Positions 21,191 to 35,227 are shown, counted from the stretch's first letter. The stretch: 64,000 bases of DNA from Limnomonas spitsbergensis (GCA_037349105.1 JAYJMM010000124.1:2340001-2404000); one strand, 5' to 3'. The notes: a model not told the origin generated them from the letters alone. Numbers and translations are program-made.

Positions 21191-24100
21191 CTAAACCCTG
21201 GAGCTGGCCCTCCCATACACCGCATTGGGTATGGTTGCACGCTGCCTCAAAGCGTCAATGTCCGCCTCGGGTAGGCCCGTGCCGGTCACCTCGTTGCCAA
21301 CGGACACCCAGAAGTCCCTCAGGTTGTTCTTGCGCGCAAAGATCTCAAGGTACCGTCCTGTGAAGGTGGGCGATGAGGTTAAGGGTCCATGGTCCAGTGT
21401 AGGATTAAAAACACAAAAAACGTGACCCTCAGTCGTTCCTGCACTCAGAGATCGCTAGGTATCGACCTGTAAGGCAGCAAGATAGAAGGGATGGGCAGTG
21501 GGGTCAGACTGCAGGGTCTGGGGCATATGGATTGAAACCCTGAATGCCCAGTTGCTCTTGCACGCACAATTCTACAGTTACCGACCTGTTGGAGGGCAAG
21601 CGGGTGGAGGGTCTTGGGACATAATACCAAACCCCTAATTAGCTTTGTGCAAGAGGGTCTCTATGTACCGACCTGCTGAGGGGCAAGAGGCTCAGGTTGT
21701 ATGGATAGGGGTCAAGGATAAAGGTTAAGATGGAGGGTTTAAGGAAAAGGATTTAGGGTAACCTTATCCCTAAACCTAATTCAATCTTGTGCAAGAAGAT
21801 CTTAAGGAACCGACATGTCAAGGGGCAAGCGCCTTTCCTCACCCTGTCATACAAAGCACCTCACCCTGCGGTACAAGCTCCTCTATGAGCTGGTACACCT
21901 CCTCGGGCTTCTGGCTCTGGCCTCGTCGCTCGGAGAAGATGACATCGCTGCACACACCGTCCGCTGCCATTCCGGGGGGGTCGCGGCCCCTCTTGCCGAC
22001 CAGGCAAACCTGAAGGTTTATGAGGGGGGGAGTAGACAGCCAAACATGACTGTTGTCAGCATACTTGACAGGGCACTTCAGCTTCACTTCAGCTTCGTTA
22101 GGGGGCCTACTGCGGTACAGTTGATCCTGATACAAGGGTACAGGCCTTAACCCGTTTAAAGCTTGTTCCTCATTGCCCAATGGTAAGCTCCCCAACGCGC
22201 CTCAAAGGAGGTGTGGGGAACGCTGGAAAAAACACTGTGCCAAGAGGCGCTCCCATCCATCCCGAAACCATCAAACCTAATCCCAAATCCAATGACTTCA
22301 AGGGCGTGCAAAACTGGAACACTGACACTGGGAGATGACTGAGAGGATAAAGGTGCAGTTCTGGTCCTGCTCGCTGGCATCAAGGACAGGATCAGCCCAT
22401 CTGGCTAGGAGCTGTGCTTTCAGCTACAGCAGTGGCGCTTGGGGAGAGGGGGGGGGTGCATGGGGGAGGGGGGGGGGGGGCGCATGGGGAGGGGGCCTCA
22501 CTGTAACGATATCCCTTTGGTTGGTAGCGACTGTGATTGGGACAAGAATAGTGATTCGGATATATGTGCAACTAATGAGCAGGGTTTAGGGTTCAGAGTT
22601 CAGGTTATGTTATGTATGCCTTAAGAAATCAGATAAATGTGCAGCCTGCGTGCAGGCCTTACAATCGTGAGTTCGTGCACGCTTTCCTTATGAAGTGGTA
22701 GTGCATGGGGGGGAGGGAGCCCTCATCCTGAGTTGCTGAGATCAGGGGCCCTGCTGAGAGGGCTGGATGCCTGGAACATGGACAGAAAGGGCAGTCTCAA
22801 GTATAAGTTACCTAGGCGTGGCCCTTACCTCTTAAGAGTGCTGCAGATAATACATGGACAGGTGGCATGCCCTGAATCCCAAAGAATGTTGATCGATCGG
22901 CAGTAACCGGCGACGTGATAGGCGCTTACCTCTTTAGCGTGCTGCAGATAGTATCCATGACTTTTGGCCATCCTGCGGTTGACCGTCATCTTCACCCAAA
23001 CAATCTCATCTACCACCCTGCCGCAACCACAGCATAAAAGAAGGGTTAAGGCTTTAGGGTTAAGGCTTCAGGGCTAAGGGTTAAGGCTTTAGGGTTCAGG
23101 GTTAAGGTTACATGTTAAAGGTTGAAGGGTTTAGGATTAAAGGGTTGAGGGTTGAGGCTTTAGGGGTAAGGCTTTAGGGTTAAGGGTTGATGGTTTAGGG
23201 TTAAGGGTTTAGGATTTATTAAGTGGTCAGAGAGGCACACATGTAACAGCGTTGTTTGAACACTGAGGACGACAGTCAGAGTCCATTTGTCTGGTCAAAA
23301 CAGATGGTCCTTTCTGAAAAGGCAGTACGACAGTATATTACGCAAGCTCGTGTACGGAAATGCGGATATATAAATGATGTGTACCGTATACCGTTAATTT
23401 TGTGTAATTTTATATAAGGTACAACCTTAGATCGCTGATCCCCAGTCGTATCGCCACTGCTCAAATTGGCCCTGCGTCTGCCAGTACTTGACATTGATGA
23501 CTCAGCATGTACCGCCATGCATGCATGACTGCGCACTAACTCCCATCTTATGCATGTACGTGCACCGCTATGCGGACTCACTCATATCCCCACTTCTCAA
23601 ACTGGTCCAGCGTCCACTTGTACTTCGCATTAATGACCCAAATGAACAGGAAGCCTCCCTCGGCCTGCGCAATCAAAGTGAGCTGCATTTGATGTATATA
23701 GGATAAAAGTATGGGGTTATGTCTCATTGGCTGTCAGCTGTGGCGGCAGCCGAGCGAGACAATGTGAACCTCAACACTAAACTTTTTAAACCGGTTTAGG
23801 GTTTAGGGTTTAACCGTAAACCCTGAGCACTCAAATTTTGAAAATAGTACCTGCAGCTGCGGCACCGGTAGGTTTGCGATGTCGTTGTCCGTCAGCTGGC
23901 TGTAGCCGAGCGAGACGCCTCTTGTCGGGTTGGATGTCGCGAGCTGCCATGGAGGATCCATCATGATGACATCAAACTGAAGAAGCGGCAGCGGTTGGCC
24001 AGCAGTGGGTTAGCCGTTCACCTTCATGTGATGGCATCACAATTCACATGCATGCTGATGCTGCATGTTCATCAGCAATGCTGATGTTGCATGGCTGATC

Positions 24101-27099
24101 AGCTGGTGGGGCCATGCAACATCACCATACAAACAGACAGGATGGCATCACAATCTGCTACGGCGGATCCATTGAGACAATATTGAACTGCATATCACAG
24201 AAGGGGAAGCGGTGGGCCAGCAGTACATGAGACATGCAGCAAGGAGCCCCACAAGCAGCTAACTTGGGTAGGTTACATGGGTAGGTTACTTGGGTAGGTT
24301 ACTTGGGTAGGTTACTTGGGTAGGTTACTTGGGTAGGTTACTTGGGTAGGTTACTTGGGTAGGTTACTTGGGTAGGTTACTTGGGTAGGTTACTTGGGTA
24401 GGTTACTTGGGTAGGTTACTTGGGTTAGTTACTTGGGTAGGTTACTTGGGTAGGTTACTTGGGTAGGTTACTTGGGTAGGTTACTTGGGTAGGTTACTTG
24501 GGTAGGTTACTTGGGTAGGTTACTTGGGTTAGTTACTTGGGTAGGTTACTTGGGTAGGTTACTTGGGTAGGTTACATGGGTAGTTTACTTGGGTTAGTTA
24601 CTTGGGTAGGTTACTTGGGTAGGTTACTTGGGTTAGTTACTTGGGTAGGTTACTTGGGTAGGTTACTTGGGTAGGTTACTTGGGTAGGTTACTTGGGTAG
24701 GTTACCGGTACTTGGGCCTAAATGGTTCAATATTAAATGGTTCCACTTGCTTCAATCGCATTTCAATTGTTTCAATTGTTTCAATGGAGAGGTAGCAACA
24801 GTGGGCCAGCAGCTACTCAGCCATGCATAAGGAGAGGTGGCAGCAGTGGGCCAGCAGCTACTCAGCCATGCATAAGGAGAGGTGGCAGCAGTGGGCCAGC
24901 AGCTACTCAGCCATGCATAAGGAGAGGTGGCAGCAGTGGGCCAGCAGCTACTCAGCCATGCATAAGGAGAGGTGGCAGCAGTGGGCCAGCAGCTACTCAG
25001 CCATGCATAAGGAGAGGTAACAGCAGTGGGCCAGCAGCTACTCAGCCATGCATAAGGAGAGGTGGCAGCAGTGGGCCAGCAGCTACTCAGCCATGCATAA
25101 GGAGAGGTGGCAGCAGTGGGCCAGCAGCTATTCAGCCATGCATAAGGAGAGGTGGCAACAGTGGGCCAGCACCTACTCAGCCATGCATAAGGAGAGGTAA
25201 CAGCAGTGGACCAGCAGCTACTCAGCCATGCATAAGGAGAGGTGGCAGCAGTGGGCCAGCAGCTATTCAGGCATGCATAAGGAGAGGTGGCATCAGTGGG
25301 CCAGCAGCTACTCAGCCATGCAGAAACAGAGGTAACAGCAGTGGACCAGCAGCTACTCAGCCATGCATAAGGAGAGGTGGCAGCAGTGGGCCAGCAGCTA
25401 CTCAGCCATGCATAAGGAGAGGTGGCAGCAGTGGGCCAGCAGCTACTCAGCCATGCATAAGGAGAGGTGGCAGCAGTGGGCCAGCAGCTACTCAGCCATG
25501 CAGAAACAGAGGTAACAGCAGTGGACCAGCAGCTACTCAGCCATGCAGAAACAGAGGTAACAGCAGTGGACCAGCAGCTACTCAGCCATGCAGAAACAGA
25601 GGTAACAGCAGTGGACCAGCAGCTACTCAGCCATGCATAAGGAGAGGTGGCAGCAGTGGGCCAGCAGCTACTCAGCCATGCATAAGGAGAGGTGGCAGCA
25701 GTGGGCCAGCAGCTACTCAGCCATGCATAAGGAGAGGTGGCAGCAGTGGGCCAGCAGCTACTCAGCCATGCAGAAACAGAGGTAACAGCAGTGGACCAGC
25801 AGCTACTCAGCCATGCAGAAACAGAGGTAACAGCAGTGGACCAGCAGCTACTCAGCCATGCAGAAACAGAGGTAACAGCAGTGGACCAGCAGCTACTCAG
25901 CCATGCATAAGGAGAGGTGGCAGCAGTGGGCCAGCAGCTACTCAGCCATGCATAAGGAGAGGTGGCAGCAGTGGGCCAGCAGCTACTCAGCCATGCATAA
26001 GGAGAGGTGGCAGCAGTGGGCCAGCAGCTACTCAGCCATGCATAAGGAGAGGTGACAACAGTGGACCAGCAGCTACTCAGCCATGCATAAGGAGAGGTGG
26101 CATCAGTGGTCCAGCAGTTATTCATCATGCTGCTGCAGAGGTGGCAGTGGCGGTCCATTTTTCTCCGCTGCCTGACTTTGTGCCCTGCAGCAAGCAGACC
26201 CACGAGCACACCTGCTGCTTCATCCCTTCCTTGGCCAGGCCTCTCTCGGACAGCTCGAGCGCCGCCGCTGCCCAGCTAAACACACACACGGACATTCTAC
26301 CAAGGCCCCCTTGACCTCCGCCTAAGATTTTTAAGACCCTCAGTTATTTTCAGACACTCATAAGCCGCCAAGCTGAAACAACAGACGTACTATGGAAGTT
26401 CCTGCCCTGTCCAGAGGCTCAAAACCACCTGAGAGCTCGGAGGCCCACTATCAGCCTTTTTTTCCCACCTGATTGCGCAAAAACGCCCACCTGCGTGTGC
26501 TCGTACAATCGCCTCCAGTCGTACGTTGTGACGTTGGCATGGATCGGGATGCATTGCGGAGGCACCTGCCACTCCCTGGGGTCCAGCCCTCCTACCGCAC
26601 TCGGAAGGACGCACGAGGGGGAAGGTTGTGTGTGTGTGCAGGGGGGTACAACGAGGCTGGCAGCGGTGCGCTTCTGCTGCTGCATGGGCATGCTGCGTGG
26701 CTCTAGCGGCGGCTGGCTGCTCATGTCCGCCTCTTCTGCCGAGGACACGGTGCCCGCCGAGGGCGCGTCCCGCTGCATGCCAGATGAGGTGTCGTATACG
26801 GCGTTTAAGCCAAGGGGGGTGGCAGCAGCAGTGGCAGTAGTAGGTGCGGTGGCCGCTGCCGGCACGCCGGGAAGGGCGTCCGTTTCACGCATGAGTGCAG
26901 GCTGTGTCGCCACGAGAACGTCAAGGCCTTTGTCATGCGCATGGCACAGCCCAGCGATGCATGCTCGGTATTTGTGGATCTCCAGGTCCAGCTCCCGGTC
27001 GCTCATATGTTCCCAGGACTCCGCAGCTTCCAACAGGTTGGTATCTTCGGAGATCGAGAGCGATCGACCTTGGTCCGGCGGGGGTCCGTTGAGCGCCAT
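21191..27099 (-). CDS. MT-A70 family adenine methyltransferase, MTA1/AMT1-like (6 exons, ~411 aa)
   Basis: Exons (minus): 27099-26491, 23976-23851, 23682-23582, 23017-22930, 22009-21865, 21357-21191; every phase agrees. Exon 1 has a low-complexity N-terminus and ends in 'CIPIHANVTTYDWRRLYEHTQ'. Exon 2 gives 'FDVIMMDPPWQLATS' with the catalytic DPPW at ~210-213. Later exons give GGFLFIWV, 'GYEVVDEIVWVK', 'KSHGYYLQHAKEVCLVGKRG', 'VIFSERRGQSQKPEEVY' and 'GRYLEIFARKNNLRDFWVS'. These are the MT-A70 fold's SAM and substrate motifs in order. MT-A70 enzymes make N6-methyladenine from SAM. METTL3 has RTGRTGHWLNH where this has KSHGYYLQH, and the PTRGVSLGYSQL stretch also departs from METTL3. From memory both fit the ciliate MTA1/AMT1 clade that methylates DNA at ApT. 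The family is certain; the subfamily and DNA substrate are inferred. Confidence 0.9.
21420..21835 (-). repeat. Four copies of the acceptor edge of the last methyltransferase exon
   Basis: On the + strand, 'cttgcgcgcaaagatctcaa' then 'ggtaccgtcctgtgaag' (true, ~21330-21366) recurs near 21440-21475, 21550-21600, 21640-21690 and 21785-21835, each with '.accgacctgt' at the splice-site position and about 100-110 bp spacing. Confidence 0.85.
22825..22870 (-). repeat. Copy of the donor edge of exon 23017-22930
   Basis: 'ccttacctcttaagagtgct' plus 'gcagataatacatg' mirrors the true 'gcttacctctttagcgtgctgcagatagtatccatg', 105 bp further into the intron. The text between them ('gcatgccctgaatcccaaag') also occurs near 20530. 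Confidence 0.8.
23040..23220. repeat. Degenerate telomere-like TTTAGGG/TTAGGG tract
   Basis: About 20 irregular 'ggctttagggttaaggg' words within the intron between exons 23582 and 23017. It is too degenerate and internal to be a chromosome end. Confidence 0.75.
23440..23520 (-). repeat. Copy of the donor half of exon 23682-23582
   Basis: 'ctcaaattggccctgcgtct' and 'ccagtacttgacattgatga' parallel the true 'ctcaaactggtccagcgtccacttgtacttcgcattaatga' at 23595-23637. Confidence 0.78.
24155..24240 (-). repeat. Copy of the acceptor edge of the DPPW exon
   Basis: 'ggcggatccattgagacaat' and 'ggggaagcggtgggccagca' parallel the true edge 'ggaggatccatcatgatgac...gcggttggccagca' at 23952-24007. Confidence 0.75.
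24262..24705. repeat. 13-bp minisatellite, ~34 copies
   Basis: Unit 'acttgggtaggtt' with a few 'ggttagt' and 'acatggg' variants. It lies in methyltransferase intron 1 (23977-26490). Confidence 0.95.
24786..26140. repeat. 45-bp minisatellite, ~30 copies
   Basis: Unit 'cagcagtgggccagcagcta' 'ctcagccatgcataaggaga' 'ggtgg', with a 'cagaaacagaggtaa' variant that itself occurs in runs of three, a sign of higher-order duplication. It resembles the intron text beside the DPPW exon ('gcggtgggccagcagtacat...atgcagcaaggag'), so it probably grew from that edge. Frames are open on both strands only because 45 is divisible by three. Confidence 0.93.
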
Positions 27100-28320
27100 T
27101 CGGATTCGAATATCAAATTGCAAATGGTCCGAAATCAGGCATGTCGGTGTTTTGTATCCGATGGGCGGATCGAGGGCTCTCTGATCGAGGCTGATGGATT
27201 ATGAGCCTCCTGGCAGTTGGCGGGAGGTGCCTGGGTGGATCGCGGGTAAAACGTGTGGAATGTTCGAATTTAAAAATATCAACTTGAACAACGTTCATTC
27301 CTGGGGTCATTCCTATTCCTCATTCATTCCAGGAGGGTCATTCCAAATTCAATCACGATTCTTCAAATGTTTAAATACACTGTCCAGACATTTGAAACGT
27401 CGATGGCGTAGAACAGCGAAGTAGCCCGAAGCCGGGCGGAGGCGTGAGTGGAGCGAAGCCTCCGAATTAATGCAGGGCACAGACTGGACCGACAGGCTGT
27501 GCAAACTTTATGCAAAGGCACAGACTGGACCGACAGGCTGTGCCGGCAAACCGTCTCGAGCTCTTACACACAATATGACCGGTGGGAAGGCTTTCATTTT
27601 ACGGTGTGTCAGTTTGCTTATTTATCATGCATTATTTTTAGCGGAGGTACCCCCCACGAGGTACCCCCGAGGTGGGAGGAACCGACAGGCCCTGAGGGGG
27701 GTGCTGGTTTTCCTGTATCAATGCTTTAGCAGGATCCACGGTTCCACATCCCTGAACTGGGCCACTTTCTTGAAAATCATCACATAATCTACACCAGGAT
27801 TAATACCCATGTTTCGATGCCCCAGTACTCAGTGTATACAATTATCAACTAAAGCATTACGTACCCGTAATTTTGTTCAGCACTACCGGTATCCATGCCT
27901 GGCCGTGGTTAATCCAGATCCAGGGTTCATCCATGATCGGGTTCATCCATGACTCTCCTCACGACATCTTTCCTTCCTGTGGGATGTGCCAGGTTTATTC
28001 TTCAGGGCTGGGAGATCCTGGACAAGATAAATCCATTGCCACTTCAAAAACAGAGAACAAAAGGTCTGATCCCTCAGCCTCTCCTTTCCATGCACCATGC
28101 CTTCGGCAAGGGTGTTTCAGTGTATGCACTCCAAAGGCAAGGACCGGCAGCAGCTGTGGACTCTCTCAATGATCGAAAAGTCAGCACTGGGTAACCCTAC
28201 CAAACGAAAAATAAGATTTTGCAGGGGCTTGCTAATTGGTCCACTTAATAATCGACTTTCAGGTAGGAGGTCGCCCAGCCCAGAAAAACGAAAATGTACG
28301 GAATGCGGCATACTCACCGC
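27100..28320. other. Upstream region of the methyltransferase gene
   Basis: No coding sequence recognised. It should include the promoter of the minus-strand gene. It contains paired small hairpins at 27424-27463 (GCCCG/CGGGC; GGAGGC/GCCTCC), two copies of a 26-bp element with GCACAG/CTGTGC ends at 27477-27502 and 27518-27543, and a repeated GAGGTACCCCC at 27645-27672. Confidence 0.5.
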
Positions 28321-28372
28321 TGTCGCGGCCGAGCCTTTTTGAGCAGGGCCCAGAGGTGTAATGTCATTGACT
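28321..28372 (+). repeat. LINE 3'-terminal module
   Basis: 'GCGGCCGAGCCTTTTTGAGC' followed by 'agggcccagaggtgtaatgt' and 'cattgac', a near-perfect match to the copies at 5183 and 5427. No LINE body precedes it, so it is a very short truncated copy. Confidence 0.85.
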
Positions 28373-28390
28373 CACGGCTGTCACTGATTA

Positions 28391-29372
28391 TTGAGCTTGC
28401 ACGAAGACATCCCTCCTGAACAGTTCGGATTTCAGCGGTGCCGCAGTATGATCCAGGCTGCTTTCCCATTGAGGAATGCAGTTAATTCGCAGTGGGCAGT
28501 TGAGGGCCGTGGCAAGATGCATGTGGACTATACCAGGCCTATGACTGTGTGCCACAGGGGAGGCTATAACAGCTTCTGAAGGAGCACTTAAACATGCATC
28601 AGGCCTGTTACGTGCTGTGCAAGCACTCTATAACGGTGCAGCCTATACACTCTCAGTCAGTTATAAAAGCGTTCCCCTTGTGCCTTGCACCAGAGGCAGC
28701 AAGCAGGGCTGCCCCTTGAGGCCTCAACTATTCAGGTTCTACAACAGCGACCTGCTGGGTATGATCACAGTTACGTGCCCTGCAGAGGGTGTCGTGCTTG
28801 AGGCAGAGCAATAACTATGGTGCCTGCTAAACACAGATTTGCCCTGTCGCCTTCAAATTCAGTGACTTTCCTCGAGGCCGGTCAGGCGGTGCAGCAGAGC
28901 CGGGGGGAGTGGAACAGGCTGCTCCAAGCTGTTCCAAAAGTGGGTGGCTGGGGATTGCCACTCCATGCTAGCAGGCAGCCCGGCATGGCTGCAGCACATA
29001 CTAGATGCCCTTCATGAGTGCGCTTTCGATAAACAGCTCCAAATTTACGTCAGCAAGACAGAGATCTTGGAGTTTGCCAGCCCAGGACGGCGTGTACGGC
29101 TCAGATATGCCGACAGCCTTGGCTTGTAGCACAGGTGCCGAAGCGTGTCCAAGAATTCAAGTTATGAAGCGTGTCCAAGGTGCTGAAGCGTGTCCAAGAA
29201 TTCAAGTTCATTCAGCACGAAAGCGGCGGCATGAGGCCAAGCAAGGTAATGAGGCGCCTATGCGCTGGAGTTTCTCTTCCCTCAAACAGACAGTTGGGCG
29301 CATAAGTTGGGCGTCCATGCAGCCGAGCCTTTTTTAGCAGGGCCCAGAGGTATACGGTGAAGTCAGTGACAC
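28391..29372 (+). pseudogene. LINE reverse transcriptase relic with 3' terminus
   Basis: Split frames show RT-domain phrases in order: 'PPEQFGFQRCRSMIQAAF' (finger region), GKMHVDYTR, then 'TRGSKQGCPLRPQLF' (the G-x2-QGxPLSP-LF motif) and a later 'YVSKTEILEF'. The catalytic YADD-type box is not intact, and several frameshifts and stops intervene. It ends in a degenerate LINE 3' module at 29296-29372. Confidence 0.75.
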
Positions 29373-29384
29373 ACATCTACACAG

Positions 29385-29519
29385 GACGAGCAACAAACTT
29401 TGGTCGTGCAATGCATGCAGGAGCAACAGGCAGTCCGGACCCAGCTTGAGTCACAGATTATGAGGGAAATCCGGGCCAGTAATTTGTGTGGGCCAAGCCG
29501 AAGGAGGGATTTCCCATGA
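29385..29519 (+). other. Short coiled-coil-like frame, uncertain
   Basis: After a possible acceptor 'ctacacag', a 44-residue Gln/Glu-rich frame reads 'DEQQTLVVQCMQEQQAVRTQ...' and stops at 29517. It could be an orphan exon or a piece of a LINE ORF1. No partner exons found. Confidence 0.25.
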
Positions 29520-31164
29520 GGAGGAGTTCAGGCTGCTGACTGAGAGGGAAGATATGATGATGAAGCATGTAGGTGCCAGATAATTCAAAATTCAGAAGTA
29601 ACCACACGGACATTGATGTGCGATTTGCTGCACAGGGTCTTCAGCACACAAGAGAGAAGGCAATGATAATGTCATGAAGTTGGTGAAAGTTTGTATCGTC
29701 CATCAGAGCATCACATTTTATGCATGGGACATGTGTCGTAAACCGGTACAGGCACTAAATGTGCTAGAACAGCGAGCGAATACCAGCGGATATAGATCAG
29801 TCAGGATTAAAGAGGACAACATGACAAATGCACCACTCTGAAGGCCACGAACAGCCAGAGAGAAATGATGAATTGAAGATGAGGGCAGGCATGCAGATTT
29901 AGACGTTAGTACGATACGGTATGAGGCGTAGACTTTTTCAGAGGTTGGAACATCATTTGCCTTTGGCTTTTTTCAGCCTTATGTTTTGTCCCTTCACTTT
30001 ATTGCCCACTTTTTCCTCCTTTCTTCTTGTCCTGCCCCCTTCTGTGTTTATTTCTATCTTTTTTCCCAACCCTTTTGAGCAGGGCCCAGAGGTGTAACGT
30101 CATTGACGTTACGGTATAGAGCAACCATACTGGCGAGTCAACAACGATGTTGCTGCTGTGTAGAAGCGGACAGGAGGGCCTCCAGTATTTAGCATGTTCA
30201 GTCCTTCTTTGAATGCACCAACCGGAATAGCCGGCACCCGTCGCAGGCATCAACTGTGATGCCCTAGTGGGTTACAAAAATGTACCATGGCCAGGGATGG
30301 TGGCATCCGAGGTCATGAGTTCGACCAAATGAGTCCAGAACGATTACCTTAACCTTGCACGTTTTTGCCACTGACTGTATTCAGTATGACAGTTACCGGT
30401 AGATGCTACCACTATATTCAGGGTTGACCCCCTGCAGTTCCACGGAGGCTGGTATCCAGTTGCGCATGATTGGGCCTTGCCAGGTAATTTACTCTCGTTG
30501 CCTAAGCGTGAGGAAATTAAATGGAGTTTTTGAACTACAGCGAGACTGCGGGGCCAAAAAGTAGTTTACGAGGCTGCAGGGGCCATGGATATTAAAATGT
30601 TGACCCATAAAGCCTTTTTAATGGAAACTATGACTTCGCTAGCGAGAGTAGGCGTGGCAGCAGCAAGGGTAGGTGGGGACGCACAGATACACGATACGGA
30701 TTCAAGTACCGTTGTGGGAAAGTGAGGGGGATTTGTAAGGTCACCTCTGGGCCAAACGTTGGTGAGTGCTGTGAGGGCTTTATGACGTTGTCTGCCATAT
30801 CAGACAGTAAAAGACAGCTCATCAGGAGAACCTTGAGCCATATCCAAGGACACAATTTGCTATTTAGCTTCACCTCTCATTACAAAAAGCCGTATGCAGC
30901 CACTTATACCTAGCACCACGAAAAAATGATCTGTAATTTAGATCCGTCCCAGGTCTCATCAAAATTTAAACTTGCGGTACACACAGCAGCGGCTGGGCAC
31001 AGACCAGCTCAATCGTCGCAATATAACTACTCGTTAGTGGTCCAGGTATTTCACCAGTCACATTAGTGTTGCACAACGCTAGGCAGTGCTGCTCAGCCAG
31101 CCAAGGCACCGCAGCCTTCCTCGCGACAGCAACTCATTGCCGACGCGATCGGAAGGCGTTCAGT
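29520..31164. other. Intergenic; one truncated LINE end
   Basis: A LINE 3' module ('ttgagcagggcccagaggtg' at 30073) with its T/C-rich 3' UTR occupies ~29975-30110. The rest shows no coding signal. 30640-31160 is downstream of GapA and should contain its 3' UTR. Confidence 0.5.
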
Positions 31165-33439
<2,275 letters not shown>

Positions 33440-34339
33440 ATTGGCCTAGGTACAGGGAAGCAAAGGTACCCGAGTGATGCGAAGCTTGCCTCTAATCCTG
33501 TCCGTGAGACACCAATCGTCATGTATGTACGGAGGTTCTGGAGCAGACGTGTGCGAAAGACAGCCACCTCTTCCAAAAACACTTTCAGCGTTATCCATCT
33601 GTCACAGCCATTACATTCCTTTTAACTTGTCTCCTTCAAGACGCAACATCAAAATTGACATTCCATCAGCTATGACCTTGCTCATGCCGTCGAAGTTGTC
33701 TCTTCAATGAAAACAGCATAATGCAGCACGCACTCATTCAAGGAAGACAGACTGCAGATTTACAGGAGCCATATGCAACATGGTCAGGCGCCCCAATGAG
33801 CATCCCAGTATCGCTGCATCAGTGCATGTTTTAACACGTCAACAAGAACGCAAACAAGGCCTGGGCATTCAGGTTCAAGCCAAACACAAGTCCGAATGCG
33901 GGCTGCATGGACATTCCTGTAGTAGCAAGCGTGCATGACTCTAGCGTCCGCCACTAACGCCACATAGGTTCCAGGTCTACTGGTACCATCATCACTGTTC
34001 ATGTAAGCGCGCTGCTGCTATCATAGCAAAATGTAATTCAGCTGCATCATGGCCTACGGCCGAGGGACCTGTTGCATTCAGCCCTGCTGCTTAGACCACC
34101 AGCCATCAGGCGTTTAAAATGTGGTGCCGGTGAGCCTCGTAGGCTGATCAGCGGAACTGTAGGTAATCTGTCGCTCTAAATAAACGCGGGGAAGCATAAA
34201 CTGTGCATGGACCAGGGAGCGTTTTTCAAGGAAGCTAAGCCATGCACCGTATCGCTGTATGAAAAAGCTTCTGGTAGCAAGTGTCCACCGCTTCGTCTGC
34301 GTAGATTCGTCTGTCTAGATCACCGGGTTCCATGTTCCT

Positions 34340-34490
34340 GCCCCCCTCACGTAGGTAGATGGCATGGCTGCACCATGGCCCAGGTTTTGCATGCAGGGTA
34401 GCTGGAATTGAGTTGAGTCATTCCTTACCAGCCCCTAGCGGCCGAGACTTCAGCAGGGCCCAGCGGGTATGCACTGTTATAAACCAACTA
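34340..34490 (+). repeat. LINE 3' end, second subfamily
   Basis: Reverse complement of the repeats at 5990 and 40345: 'agtcattccttaccagcccc' then 'tagcggccgagacttcagca' 'gggcccagcgggtatgcac'. Confidence 0.78.
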
Positions 34491-34655
34491 CCGGTGTTGT
34501 ATAGTGGCAGTGCTCAACCATGCAACAGTTCCAAGCTGCCCAGCCATAAATATAAAGTAAACTACCAAAGCAAGAGCAAGGGCGGGATGAGGGCAAGGCT
34601 GAGGGGAGGGTGCGAGAAGGGGGGCAGCAGCACATGGGCGCTCCCAACAGTGCTT

Positions 34656-34826
34656 GCAGCAAAGGGGGGCAAGGGCAGGCTTTCGGGGACTGGCGGGGGA
34701 AGGGACAGGGTTGCAGCAAAGGGGGACCAGGGCAGGCCTTCGGGGACTGGCGGGGGGAGAGACAGGGTTGCAGCAAAGGGGGGCCAGGGCAGGCCTTTGG
34801 GGACTGGCGGGGGGAGAGACAGGTTT
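34656..34826. repeat. 57-bp tandem repeat, three copies
   Basis: Units at 34656, 34713 and 34770 beginning 'gcagcaaagggggg.c' and containing 'ttcggggactggcgggg'. Confidence 0.92.
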
Positions 34827-35227
34827 GCAGAGGTGGCGCATGTCGAGGCTGTTGAGTCTGAGTCTAAAGCATGCAGTAGATTCTGAGGCTGATGAGGAGG
34901 AGGGCGAGGAGAGAAATAAGGAGGGGGACGAATCTGAGGGGGAGAGGCCTGCCAAGATGAGCTGCGCATGCCGGGCACTCAGGCGGTCGAACACACAGCA
35001 GTAACACAACATTAATAACGCAGCAATAGTGGTGGTTGATGCTCACTCAGGGCAGCCTCTCGTTTCAATGGAATATTGGCTTGTTTTGGATAAGAAGCTG
35101 ACTAAAACCCAGGCAAATGAAATCAAATAAATCCGTTTTCCGGGTTTTTAGGTCTACTAAGAAACGTTGCTTACATGAGTACAATAGAACGAATTGTTCT
35201 GCATTCAAATGATTCAATGTTTGAGCC

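Larger units (their letters stand above)
33440..35220. other. Intergenic; LINE end and tandem repeat
   Basis: Upstream of GapA, so 33.44-34.0 kb should hold its promoter; no distinctive element seen. 34830-35003 has an acidic frame (DEEEGEERNKEGDESEGE) of unknown status. Other content is listed separately. Confidence 0.45.

Noticed and set aside
24737..26314. 525-residue plus and 485-residue minus frames in the 45-bp array
   Set aside because: Artefact of a 45-bp period within the first intron of the methyltransferase gene.
34359..34886. 175-residue plus frame
   Set aside because: Created by the 57-bp repeat and preceded by LINE-derived sequence.
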